This document shows, one piece after another, positions 25,968 to 35,677 of a stretch of DNA of 64,000 nucleotides. The translations under genes and the position numbers were made by a program. Positions within the stretch are counted from its first letter, which is position 1, and each line of letters begins with the position of its first letter. The notes under the pieces are model-generated. The model saw nothing but the letters and a program-made list of their open reading frames with translations. It did not search any database and was not told where the DNA came from. The DNA comes from VRUE01 sp963702035 (GTDB taxonomy: Bacteria; Actinomycetota; Thermoleophilia; Solirubrobacterales; 70-9). The stretch lies in contig OY969700.1 of NCBI GenBank assembly GCA_963702035.1, positions 1,674,001-1,738,000 on the forward strand, read 5' to 3'.

Positions 25968-26055
25968 GTATCAGCCCCGACCGATTTCGATCGCCTACTG
26001 CGCGATGCCGAATCTCCCCCTCGCCACCCCGGGTCAACAGATACCCTGCCGCCCA

Positions 26056-26979
<924 letters not shown>

Positions 26980-27005
26980 CGAGCCGAGACGCGCAAGCTG
27001 CGAAA

Positions 27006-28367
27006 ATGCCGCCTCGAATGGCAGGCGACTCCCTCAGCGTCACCGACAACCGCACCGGCAAAAGCTACGAGCTGCCGATCGTCGACGGCACGGTCCGCGC
27101 CATGGACCTGCGTCAGATCAAAGTCGACGAGGACGAATTCGGGATGCTGGCCTACGACCCGGCCTTCACCAACACCGCTTCCTGCCGCTCGGCGATCACC
27201 TACATCGACGGCGAGGCCGGGATCCTCGAACACCGCGGCTACTCGATCGAGCAGCTCTGCGAGCGCTCCAGCTTCCTCGAGGTCGCCTACCTGCTGATCT
27301 TCGGCGAGCTGCCGACCGGGCCCCAGCTCGACCGCTGGACCTACGACATCGTCCACCACACCTTCGTCCACGAGGACCTCAAGCAGTTCTTCGAGGGCTT
27401 CCGCTACGACGCCCACCCGATGGGGATGCTGCTGGCGGGTGTGGGAGCCCTCTCGACCTTCTACCCGGCCGCCAAGCACACCGACGACCCCGAAGAGCGC
27501 TACATGGCGGCGGTGAGGCTGATCGCCAAGGTGCCGACCCTGGCCGCCTTCTCCTACCGCCACAACATCGGCCTGCCCTACGTCTACCCGGACAACGACC
27601 TCAACTTTGCCGAGAACTTCCTCTCGATGATGTTCAAGAAGACCGAAGCCAAGCACGTGCCGAAGCCGGCCCTCTCGAAGGCGCTCGACGTGCTCTTCAT
27701 CCTCCACGCCGACCACGAACAGAACTGCTCGACCAACGCCGTGCGCGGCGTCGGCTCATCAGACGTCAACCCATACTCGGCCGTCGCGGCGGGTGTCGCG
27801 GCGCTCTACGGGCCGCTGCACGGCGGCGCCAACGAGGCGGTGCTGCGGATGCTGCGGCGGATCGGCTCGGTCGACAACATCCCCGGCTTCCTCGAGCGGG
27901 TCAAGAACCGCGAAGAGAAACTGATGGGCTTCGGCCACCGCGTCTACAAGAACTACGACCCGCGGGCGAGGATCATCCAGCAGCACATGGAGGAGGTCTT
28001 CGAGGCGACCGAGTACAACGCAGTCGTCGAGATCGCCCGCGAGCTGGAGAAGCAGGCTCTGGCCGACGAGTACTTCACCTCGCGCAAGCTCTACCCCAAC
28101 GTCAACTACTACTCGGGGATCATCTACGAGGCGCTGGAGATCCCGGCCGAGATGTTCACCGTGATCTTCGCGATCCCCCGCACGGCCGGCTGGGTCGCCC
28201 AGTGGATGGAGATGAAGGACGACCCCGAGCAGAAGATCGCCCGGCCGCGGCAGATCTACACGGGTGAGCGCGAGCGCGAGTACGTCGCGGTTGACGATCG
28301 CGAGGGGCCGGAGAAAATCGTCGGCCCGCCGGCGCGTCGGCCGAAACGGCCGCGGCGCGGGGCGTAG
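27006..28367 (+). CDS. gltA: Citrate synthase
   Basis: 453 aa. It condenses oxaloacetate with acetyl-CoA at the entry of the TCA cycle. Active-site blocks are YGPLHGGANEAVLRML (His), MGFGHRVYKNYDPRA (His/Arg) and the NVNYYSGIIYEALEIP (Asp-region) segment. The N-terminal beta domain YELPIVDGTVRAMDLRQI marks the bacterial type II hexameric form. A basic tail PPARRPKRPRRG ends the protein. ATG 27018 (MAGDSLSV) is an alternative start. A perfect 27-bp inverted repeat begins six bases after the stop. Confidence 0.96.
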   Translation: MPPRMAGDSLSVTDNRTGKSYELPIVDGTVRAMDLRQIKVDEDEFGMLAYDPAFTNTASCRSAITYIDGEAGILEHRGYSIEQLCERSSFLEVAYLLIFGELPTGPQLDRWTYDIVHHTFVHEDLKQFFEGFRYDAHPMGMLLAGVGALSTFYPAAKHTDDPEERYMAAVRLIAKVPTLAAFSYRHNIGLPYVYPDNDLNFAENFLSMMFKKTEAKHVPKPALSKALDVLFILHADHEQNCSTNAVRGVGSSDVNPYSAVAAGVAALYGPLHGGANEAVLRMLRRIGSVDNIPGFLERVKNREEKLMGFGHRVYKNYDPRARIIQQHMEEVFEATEYNAVVEIARELEKQALADEYFTSRKLYPNVNYYSGIIYEALEIPAEMFTVIFAIPRTAGWVAQWMEMKDDPEQKIARPRQIYTGEREREYVAVDDREGPEKIVGPPARRPKRPRRGA

Positions 28368-28373
28368 GAGGTC

Positions 28374-28474
28374 GGGACCGGGGGACCCTCCCCCGGAGGC
28401 CGTTGCGCAGCTGATCGTGGGTTATGGGTTTGGGCGTGGTTCCATGAGCCTCCGGGGGAGGGTCCCCCGGTCCC
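28374..28474. repeat. Perfect 27-bp inverted repeat downstream of gltA
   Basis: Arms at 28374-28400 and 28448-28474 are exact reverse complements, GC-rich, each also containing GGGACC/GGTCCC-type self-complementary parts. The 47-nt loop has a GT-rich stretch. The position right after gltA suggests a role in transcript termination or 3'-end protection. It is not related to families 1-3 by visible core sequence. Confidence 0.85.
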
Positions 28475-28489
28475 TTACTCTGCACCCCG

Positions 28490-28840
28490 ATGGCCGCTTG
28501 GAAGCTGACGATCCGCCACGGCTCGGACGTAGAGCATGAGAGCTTCGGGGAGCTGGATGAGGCTGTGGCCGTGATGCGGGAGCGGGCTTTGGCGATCCGG
28601 GCCGAGGGGCCGGTGAAGGGGGTCTCCTCGTTGCGGGACTTTGGGCCGGAGCAGCAGGTTCATGCTCGGTTGCAGATCGCCGGCAAGGGGCTGCTGCGCA
28701 AGCCGGTTGCAGGTATTGACGTGCGCGGCGATGGAACCTTCATGCCGTATCGGGGCGGGGTGACGCGCGAAGAGCTCGACCCGACCGGCTACGAGACGCC
28801 GTTCGACGCGGTGCGCGAGACTCTCGGGGCGCCTTCCTGA
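28490..28840 (+). CDS. Small conserved-looking protein of unknown function
   Basis: 116 aa, MAAWKLTIRHGSDVEHESF onward. It is cytosolic, with one long helix (LDEAVAVMRERALAIRAEG) between strands and RFxPEQQVHARLQI-type strand pairs. The pattern suggests a small alpha/beta domain; the family is not recognised. It is on the same strand as the next gene, 27 bases away, and probably cotranscribed. Confidence 0.65.
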   Translation: MAAWKLTIRHGSDVEHESFGELDEAVAVMRERALAIRAEGPVKGVSSLRDFGPEQQVHARLQIAGKGLLRKPVAGIDVRGDGTFMPYRGGVTREELDPTGYETPFDAVRETLGAPS

Positions 28841-28867
28841 CGGTATGCGCAAGAAAGGCGCCCCACA

Positions 28868-29176
28868 ATGACCGAGAGCGAGATACCCAAGGGCAGTTAC
28901 GCCGCCGGGCGGCGAGTGAAGCTGCCGGCCGGCGCCGAAGCCCCCTTCACCGTCTTCATCAACGGTGTTGAGCAGCGCGAGGAGGCCGACTACGACGTCC
29001 GCGCCGGCGAGATCGTCTTCAGCCGCGAGATCGTCAAGGAGAAGGTCGGCACCGGCCGCTGGCTGGCGATGTACCTAGGCCTCTTCGGCACCTACCGCAA
29101 GAACGAGACGATCGACCTGCAGTTCCAGCGAGACGGCAAGACCGAGCTGCTCTCGGACCTGCCGGTCGAGTCCTGA
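28868..29176 (+). CDS. Small beta-rich protein of unknown function
   Basis: 102 aa. It opens MTESEIPKGSYAAGRRVKLP and continues with the strand-rich FTVFINGVEQREEADYDVRAGE type of sequence. A short hydrophobic WLAMYLGLFG lies inside. The FINGVEQREEADYDV pattern resembles phage-tail or adhesin beta modules, but I cannot assign a family. It converges on the DPPR synthase gene. Confidence 0.65.
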   Translation: MTESEIPKGSYAAGRRVKLPAGAEAPFTVFINGVEQREEADYDVRAGEIVFSREIVKEKVGTGRWLAMYLGLFGTYRKNETIDLQFQRDGKTELLSDLPVES

Positions 29177-29197
29177 CACCAAAATCGGTGTTCATTT

Positions 29198-29214
29198 GCT
29201 CTATGACGTAGAGC
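29198..29214. terminator. Short hairpin between convergent genes
   Basis: GCTCTA / TAGAGC with a five-base loop, placed between two convergent stops. There is no clear U-run on either strand, so termination is possible but not certain. Confidence 0.35.
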
Positions 29215-29218
29215 AGCC

Positions 29219-30157
29219 CTACTTGAAGATGTAGAGCAGGGCGAAGGCGGTGACGATCCAGATCGCTCCGGCGACGATCATTCCCTTGTCCTCGGCGACC
29301 ATCGAGGCGGTGGATCGGTCGTCGGCGCGGTCGTAGATCAGGTAGAGGTAGCGGAAGATGCCGTAGAGGACCGGGGGGATCGTCCACATCATCTTGTTGC
29401 CGATGATCGGCGAGTTGACGGCGTAGATCGAGTAGCTGATCACGGTTCCGGTGGTGACCATGGCGACCATCTGGTCGAGGAAGGGCAGTGAGTAGTGCTC
29501 CAGAACCGGGCGGCTGCTGGTGCCCTGGTGCAGCTCGGAGACGGCCTCCTGGCGCCGCTTGGTCACGCCGAGGAAGAGGGCGACCATGCCGGTGCAGAGC
29601 AGCAGCCATTCGGAGGCGTGGGCGTCAACGGCGACGGCGCCGGCGGCGACGCGCAGGATGAAGAGGCCGGCAAGCGTCATCACGTCGACGATCACGATCT
29701 GCTTGAGCCCGAGGCTGTAGGCGACCTGGGCGATCCCGTAGCCGACGACCATCAGCCCGACCTGCCAGTTGACGGTGCCGAAGGCGAGGGCGATCGCGGC
29801 GATCGCCAGCAGCGGCGCGATCGTCATCGCCGCCCGCTCGGAGAGCTCGCCGGCCGCCAACGGGCGGAAGCGCTTCTTCGGGTGCTTGCGGTCGAGCTCG
29901 ATGTCGACCAGGTCGTTGACGTAGTAGCCGGCGCTGGAGATCCCGCAGAAGGCGACGAAGGTGAGGAAGGCCTCCAGCACGTCGTGCGGCTGGTTGAACT
30001 TGCCGGAGAAGAGCAGGCCGGCGAAGACGAAGGTGTTCTTGATCCACTCCTGCGGCCGCCCGGTCTTGATCGCCGCGCGCAGCGGCGAGCGGCGCGGGAC
30101 GACGGGTTCGGCCGGTTTCGCGGGGATCGTCGGGTGCTCTGAGGTGATCGTTTCCAT
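29219..30157 (-). CDS. ubiA: Decaprenyl-phosphate phosphoribosyltransferase (UbiA family)
   Basis: 312 aa with about nine membrane helices. The opening RPQEWIKNTFVFAGLLFSGK matches the mycobacterial Rv3806c type. The two Asp-rich motifs are NDLVDIELDRKHPKKRFRPL and IYDRADDRS. It transfers phosphoribose from PRPP to polyprenyl phosphate, the first step to decaprenyl-phospho-arabinose for cell-wall arabinans. Those enzymes work with an FAD oxidase (DprE1) and a reductase; the FAD enzyme upstream is a different type (see next entry). GGAG-like sequence is weak before the ATG. Confidence 0.9.
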   Translation of the reverse strand: METITSEHPTIPAKPAEPVVPRRSPLRAAIKTGRPQEWIKNTFVFAGLLFSGKFNQPHDVLEAFLTFVAFCGISSAGYYVNDLVDIELDRKHPKKRFRPLAAGELSERAAMTIAPLLAIAAIALAFGTVNWQVGLMVVGYGIAQVAYSLGLKQIVIVDVMTLAGLFILRVAAGAVAVDAHASEWLLLCTGMVALFLGVTKRRQEAVSELHQGTSSRPVLEHYSLPFLDQMVAMVTTGTVISYSIYAVNSPIIGNKMMWTIPPVLYGIFRYLYLIYDRADDRSTASMVAEDKGMIVAGAIWIVTAFALLYIFK

Positions 30158-30235
30158 GGCGGACGGAGAGATGGAGCGCGCTTAACGGCTAAGCGGGTCG
30201 CGACAGGGTATCGCCGCGAGGCGGTCATCTCCTCG

Positions 30236-31879
30236 CTACGGGTCGATGAGAACGCCGGGATTCAGCATCCCGGCCGGATCCAGCTCGGCCTTGGCGGCCC
30301 GCAACGCAGCCGCGAATGGCGCCGGGCGCTGGCGGTCGTACCAGGGGCGGTGGTCGCGGCCGACGGCGTGGTGGTGGGTGATCGTGCCGCCGCCTTCGAT
30401 GACGGCCTCCGCGGCAGCCGCCTTGATCTCGTCCCACTGCTCGACCTCGCCGCCACGCACGGCGGGGGCCATCACGGTGAAGTAGGGCGCCGGGCCGTCG
30501 GGGTAGACGTGGGTGAAACGGCAGCTGACGCGGGGTGCTCCGGGGCCGCTTGCGGGCGCGTCGCAAACCTCGGCGACCTTGGCCCGGACCGCCTCCATCG
30601 TCGTCGCGTGGAAGTCCTCGAAGCGGTCCCAGGTGATCGCCGTCTCGAAGGTCTCCGAGAGCACCCCGCAGGCGACGAACGTGTCGCGCAGGTAGGGCGC
30701 CAAGAGAAACGCCGAGCGCCAGGCCCCCACAGAGTCGCCGTCCCCAGCCTCGTTGGGCCGATTTCGGGACTCCGAGTCCCGTTTCCGGCCCGCCGGCGGG
30801 TCGTTGGGCTCGCCGCCGTGCTCGCGGGCGATCGCCAGGGCCAGGTCCATGGGGGCGTCGACGGGATGGTGCGCCGACTCGAAGCCGAGCACGAGCAGGC
30901 TCCTCTCGCCGCTGCCGGCGCCGGTCATGCCCGCCTCCGTCGCGTCGAGCAGGCGGCAGTTGCTCGGGTAGAGGCCCGACTGGGAGATCTCGCGCACGGC
31001 GCCCGCCGCCGCCAGGAAGTCGTCGAACTCGACCCCGCGGGAGCTCTTGAACTCGGGTCGCGGGCGCACCCGCATCCAGGCCTCGCCGATCACGCCGAGA
31101 ATTCCCTCAGAGCCGATCAGCGCCCGGTCCGGCGACGGTCCCGCCCCCGAGCCCGGCAACCGCCGGCTCTCCCAGGTCCCGCGAGGCGTGATCGCCCGCA
31201 CCGACTCGACCAGGTCGTCGATGTGCGTGTAGAGGGTGGCGAAGTGCCCGCCCGCCCGCGTGGCGATCCAGCCGCCGAGGGTCGAGTACTCGAACGACTG
31301 CGGAAAGTGCCGCAACGTCAGCCCGTGCTCGCGCAGTTGTTCTTCCAGCCGCGGCCCGGTTGCCCCGGCCTGGATCCGAGCCGCCATCGACTCCGCATCC
31401 ACCTCGAGCACCCGGTCCAGCCGCCGCAGATCGAGCGAGACAAAGGGCCGATCCCCCAGCCGCCCCTCGACCCCACCGACCACGCTCGTACCGCCGCCAA
31501 AGGGAATAACCGCCGCGCCCTCGGCCTCACACCAGGAGAGCACCGTCTCGATCTCCGACTCGTCCCGAGGCAGCGCCACCAGATCCGGCGGATTCCCGAA
31601 TTCCCCCCGAAACCCCCGCACCACGTCCCGATAAGCCTTCCCCAACGCCCGACTAACGCGCTCGTACTTCTCATCCGTAAAAAGATCCCCAAATCCACCA
31701 GGCACCTTCAACCGCGGCACCCGAACCTCGACCTCCTCCAGCGGAACAGGCTGTTCTACCTCGCCACCAAAGCCGAATCGAGCCCCGATCCCAGCAGCAG
31801 CCTCCTCCAGCTCTTTCTTCGAGGGCACCTGATCCTCATATCCCCACCCCCAATGCTTGAGTCTCCGTTCGACGCTCAT
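30236..31879 (-). CDS. FAD-binding oxidase, alkyl-DHAP-synthase-like
   Basis: 547 aa. The PP-loop is IPFGGGTSVVGGVEG and the FAD-linked fold is intact. The C-terminal active-site motif THHHAVGRDHRPW carries the triple histidine of alkyldihydroxyacetonephosphate synthases. Opening RRLKHWGWGYEDQ is also typical of that family, which makes ether-lipid precursors or oxidises hydroxy acids. About 25 extra residues (around 358-385) include GRKRDSESRNRPNEAG, encoded by a DNA palindrome at 30755-30791. It is divergent from the second Schlafen gene, 40 bases away. Confidence 0.88.
   Translation of the reverse strand: MSVERRLKHWGWGYEDQVPSKKELEEAAAGIGARFGFGGEVEQPVPLEEVEVRVPRLKVPGGFGDLFTDEKYERVSRALGKAYRDVVRGFRGEFGNPPDLVALPRDESEIETVLSWCEAEGAAVIPFGGGTSVVGGVEGRLGDRPFVSLDLRRLDRVLEVDAESMAARIQAGATGPRLEEQLREHGLTLRHFPQSFEYSTLGGWIATRAGGHFATLYTHIDDLVESVRAITPRGTWESRRLPGSGAGPSPDRALIGSEGILGVIGEAWMRVRPRPEFKSSRGVEFDDFLAAAGAVREISQSGLYPSNCRLLDATEAGMTGAGSGERSLLVLGFESAHHPVDAPMDLALAIAREHGGEPNDPPAGRKRDSESRNRPNEAGDGDSVGAWRSAFLLAPYLRDTFVACGVLSETFETAITWDRFEDFHATTMEAVRAKVAEVCDAPASGPGAPRVSCRFTHVYPDGPAPYFTVMAPAVRGGEVEQWDEIKAAAAEAVIEGGGTITHHHAVGRDHRPWYDRQRPAPFAAALRAAKAELDPAGMLNPGVLIDP
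30755..30791. repeat. Short palindrome within the FAD oxidase gene
   Basis: Arms GGGCCG...CGGGACT and AGTCCCG...CGGCCC pair around a 3-base loop with a symmetric 4x4 internal loop. It encodes a hydrophilic stretch in a loop where relatives appear shorter, so it looks like an in-frame insertion. Confidence 0.55.
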
Positions 31880-31919
31880 TTCCAGCCGGAACCTACCTTG
31901 AGTCGCGATATGAACAAAT

Positions 31920-33581
31920 ATGAGACACTTGTTTCAGATCAAAATGGTCGCTACAAACTCCTCATATCCCCCATTTCACCCTGGCCGCCCCGAGATGCCG
32001 ATGGCTCTCACAGCTGACGAGTTCGAGCGCGAATTCCCCGGCGAGAGCCAGCACATCGAGTTCAAGACGGGAATCGGACGCGACCAAGTCCAGGACACGG
32101 TGGTGGCTTTCTCCAACGCGGACGGCGGGGTGATCCTCATCGGAGTCGACGACGATGGGCGGATTGTCGGACGACAGCTCGATGCTGGCAGCGCGGACGC
32201 GATCTATGAGGCCATACGCGCCGTCCGCGACCCAGGTCGCTACTCGCTGCATGAGGTGTCGGTGGCCGGGCGTCAGATCGTTGCGATCTCGGTAGCACGC
32301 CGCCGGGAAGGCTTCGCGCAAACGTCGAAGGGAGTCGTCAAGCTGAGAAAAGGGACTATGGACGAGCCGGCCTTCGGCTCTGAGCTACACCGCCTGCTCA
32401 ACGAAAAAACGCCCAGGCGCTTCGAGCTTTCGCCTGAGCCAATTCCGATTGGATCTAGCCCAGAGCTGATCCGGGGCTTCTGCGCGGCCTTTGGCTGGAA
32501 TACCGAAGAGGTAAACGAAAGGCTGTCCGAGCACGGATACGCGGCCGACGGAAAACTGACGGTGGCGGGGGCGCTATTTCTCACGCAAGATCCAGCGAAT
32601 ACCCTCGGGAAGGCATACACGGAGATCCTGCGCTATCCCGCCGACAGGTCAACCGACTACGACCTCAGGCTAGAGATCCGCGGTTCGCTGCCGCTGCAGC
32701 TCGAAGGCGCCGTCGAGCGAATCCTCGAGGAGCTCGGTACTGAGCTCGTCGTTTTGGGAATTCGCCGCTACGACCTACCAAGACTTCCCCCTCAGGTCGT
32801 CAGGGAGGCGATGGCCAACGCACTCGCCCACCGAGACTACGAGCTGAACCGCACTTCAGTGAGGGTGGAGATCAGGCCATCGTCGGTTGTGATCCGCTCC
32901 CCCGGCGGCCTGCCTGAGCCGGTCACCGTAGAGAACATCCGTGAAACCAATGCACCTAGAAACCTTGCGGTGATCCGAGCCCTGCGCCGTTTCGGCCTCG
33001 CTGAGGACGCCGGTATGGGCATTGATGTCATGGAGGACACGATGCGCGAAGAGATGCTCGACCCTCCAGAGTTTCGCGACCATGGCCACGAGGTCGCCGT
33101 CGCACTCCCCATACGAAGCGCGGTGACACCGGCCGAGCGGGCCTGGATCAGAGAGCTGGAGAACCGCGGGAACCTGGTCGGCTTAGATCGACTCCTGCTC
33201 GTACACGCGGCGCGAGGAAAGACGTTGACCAATGCGAGAGCGCGCGAGATCCTGCAAGCGGACCGATCAGTAGCGCGAATGACGCTACAGCGCCTGCGTG
33301 ACGCTGGTTTTCTTGAACAAAGGGGGGAGCGAGGCGGCGCCACCTATCACCTTGCCGGGGACCTTGAAGCTCCGGCAGGACTTCTCTTGAGCGCCGAGGA
33401 GCTCAGGAATCTGATTGAGGGTCTCGCGGCGGAAAGACCGATTAGCAATTCGGACGCGCGGGATGCAACCGGGCTCGACCGCTGGAAGGTTCGTGACTTG
33501 CTCGGCTCGCTCGTTGGCGATGGCCGCCTGGTCAAGGTCGGGGAGCGCCGTGGAACGCGTTACCGGCTACCGAATCGCTGA
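31920..33581 (+). CDS. Schlafen-type AlbA_2 / HATPase_c_4 / winged-helix protein, paralogue B
   Basis: 553 aa, the same three-part layout as the gene at 7962-9608. AlbA_2 shows EFPGESQHIEFKTG and NADGGVILIGVDDDG. The GHKL-like block is PQVVREAMANALAHRDYE plus LAEDAGMGIDVME, and winged-helix modules end the protein. The match with paralogue A extends over the whole length. The start is uncertain: ATG 31920 may be leaderless, while ATG 31995 or 32001 (MALTADEFE) fits the family core. AT-rich upstream DNA and lower GC than the flanks suggest transfer. Role unknown. Confidence 0.85.
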   Translation: MRHLFQIKMVATNSSYPPFHPGRPEMPMALTADEFEREFPGESQHIEFKTGIGRDQVQDTVVAFSNADGGVILIGVDDDGRIVGRQLDAGSADAIYEAIRAVRDPGRYSLHEVSVAGRQIVAISVARRREGFAQTSKGVVKLRKGTMDEPAFGSELHRLLNEKTPRRFELSPEPIPIGSSPELIRGFCAAFGWNTEEVNERLSEHGYAADGKLTVAGALFLTQDPANTLGKAYTEILRYPADRSTDYDLRLEIRGSLPLQLEGAVERILEELGTELVVLGIRRYDLPRLPPQVVREAMANALAHRDYELNRTSVRVEIRPSSVVIRSPGGLPEPVTVENIRETNAPRNLAVIRALRRFGLAEDAGMGIDVMEDTMREEMLDPPEFRDHGHEVAVALPIRSAVTPAERAWIRELENRGNLVGLDRLLLVHAARGKTLTNARAREILQADRSVARMTLQRLRDAGFLEQRGERGGATYHLAGDLEAPAGLLLSAEELRNLIEGLAAERPISNSDARDATGLDRWKVRDLLGSLVGDGRLVKVGERRGTRYRLPNR

Positions 33582-33660
33582 CGCCACCAGAAGTGAGCGC
33601 AGCGTCAGCGAAGCGAACCTGGGCAAACCCGCGGCGCCCTCCGGCGCACACCTCTCCGAC

Positions 33661-35651
33661 CTACCAGTGCACGCCTTTCATCAGGTGCGCGAAGGCGACA
33701 GCCTCGGTCGTGGGCGCCAGATCGGGCGCCTCGTCGCCCTTCCCCTTGGCCGCCTGCGACTCCGGAAACAGCTTGAAGGCAGTGTTGAGGATTTTGTCGC
33801 TGACGGTCGGCGCGACCGCGTAGAGCAGCTCGCCGAAGGTGCCCATTCGCGTCGCCACCTTCTTCGGCTTGGCGATCATCGCCCCGGCGATCATCTCGGC
33901 CGCCTCCTCGGGCGTGATGGCGGGGAACATGTCGTACATCCGCGTCGGCGCGATCATCGGCGTCCGCACCAGCGGCATGTAGATCGTCGTGATGTTGACG
34001 CCGTCGTCGAACACCTCGGAGGCGATCACCCGGCTGAAGGCGTCCAGCGCCGACTTCGAGGCGACGTAGGCGGAGAAGCGCGGCGGGTTGGTCTGGGCGC
34101 CGATCGAGCTGATGTTGATGATGTGCCCCGACTTGCGTGCCTGCATCGAGGGCAGCAGGGCCAGGATCAGCCGCAGGGCGCCGAAGTAGTTGATCTGCAT
34201 CGTCCGCTCGTAGTCGTGGAAGCGGTCGTAGGAGAGCTTCACCGAGCGCCGGATCGAGCGGCCCGCGTTGTTGACGAGGATGTCAACCTGCCCGTGGTAG
34301 GCGAGCACCTCCTCGGCCATCCGCTCGACGTCGTCGATATCGGACATGTCGCAGCGGTGGATGTGGGCGACGCCGCCGGCTGTCTCGATCTCCCTTTTCG
34401 TCTCCTCGAGCTTGTCGACCGAGCGGGCGACGAGCAGCACCGTCGCGCCCGCGTCCGCCGCCTTGACCGCCGCCGCCTTGCCGATCCCCGAGGACGCGCC
34501 GGTGATCAGCACCACCTTGCCGCGCACCGCCGCGGACAGCGAGCGATCGTTGAACAGGTCGGGGTCGAGGTTGCGCTCCCAGTAGTCCCAGACGCGATCG
34601 GCGTAGCTCTCCAGCGGCGGCACCTCGATCCCCGAGCCGGCAAGCGCCTCCTCCGCCTCGGTCGAGTCGAAGTGGGTGGGGTAGCTGACGTAGCTGAGCA
34701 CGCCGGCCGGGATGCCGACCTGGTCCAGCGCCGCCTTCGCCGCCCGCTTCGCCGGCGGGAAGAACTTCAGGCCCGTGCGGACCAGGCTGCTCGCCGGGTC
34801 GGTGATGCCGGAGTCGAGCTGCAGCGCCGCCCGCGGCGCGTCGGCCGCGCGGGCGAAGAGGTTGAGTACCTCGCCCGCCGTCTTCGGCCTCGGATCGGTG
34901 AGGCTGAAGGCGCGACCGTCGAGCCCCGGCTTGTGGGCGATGTGATCGAGCGCCGCGGCGACGTAGTCGACCGGGACGATGTTGATCTCCCCCCCTCGAT
35001 GCCGAGGGTCGGCAGCCAGGACGGCAGCACCCGCCGTGCCTGCTGCAGCAGCTTGAACATGTAGTAGGGGCCGTCGATCTTGTCGATCTCGCCCGTGCGC
35101 GAGTCGCCGACGACGATCCCCGGCCGGTAGACCCGCCAGGGCCGGCCGCAATGCTCGCGCACGACCCGCTCGGACTCGTGCTTGGTGCGGAAGTAGGGGT
35201 GGGTGTCGAGGTTTTCGGCCTCCTCGAACATGTCCTCGGTCCAGGTGCCCTTGTAGAGGCCGGCGGCGGCAATCGAGCTGATCTGGTGGAAACAGCCCGC
35301 CTCGATCGCGCCGGCCAGTTCGACCGCGTGCCTGGTTCCCTCGACGTTGGCGACCTCCTGGGCCTCGGCGCCCGCCGCCATGTCGTAGATCGCGGCCAGG
35401 TGGAAGAAGTGGTCGACGTCACCGCGCAGCGTGACCAGGTCCTCCTCGGAGACGCCGAGGCTGGGCTGGGCGAGGTCGCCGGCGATCGGCACGACCCGGG
35501 CTCCATCGGCTCCCCAGGCGGTCCGCAGCTCCTCGAGGCGGCCGCGCGAGCCCGCCCGGACCAGCGCGTAGATCGTCCCCTCGCGCTGCAAAAGCCGGGC
35601 GACGAGGTTGCGGCCGATGAAGCCGGTGGCGCCGGTGACGAAGTAGTTCAT
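33661..35651 (-). CDS. Two-domain fatty acyl-CoA reductase (Maqu_2507 type), split by a frameshift
   Basis: Read through a one-base frameshift this gives about 660 aa. The N-terminal NAD-binding domain opens MNYFVTGATGFIGRNLVARL. The C-terminal SDR domain has VLITGASSGIGKAAAVKAAD, NNAGRSIRRS and the catalytic YVASK. Order and sequence match the Marinobacter reductase that takes fatty acyl-CoA to the alcohol, for wax esters or ether lipids. The frame breaks at a run of seven G on the coding strand (34989-34995); eight would restore GIEGGEINIVPVDY. It is either a sequencing error, a slippage-controlled gene, or a recent mutation. ATG 35651 is 26 bases from the divergent kgd. Confidence 0.85.
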
Positions 35652-35677
35652 CGCTCTTTCATACACTCAATCTACGA

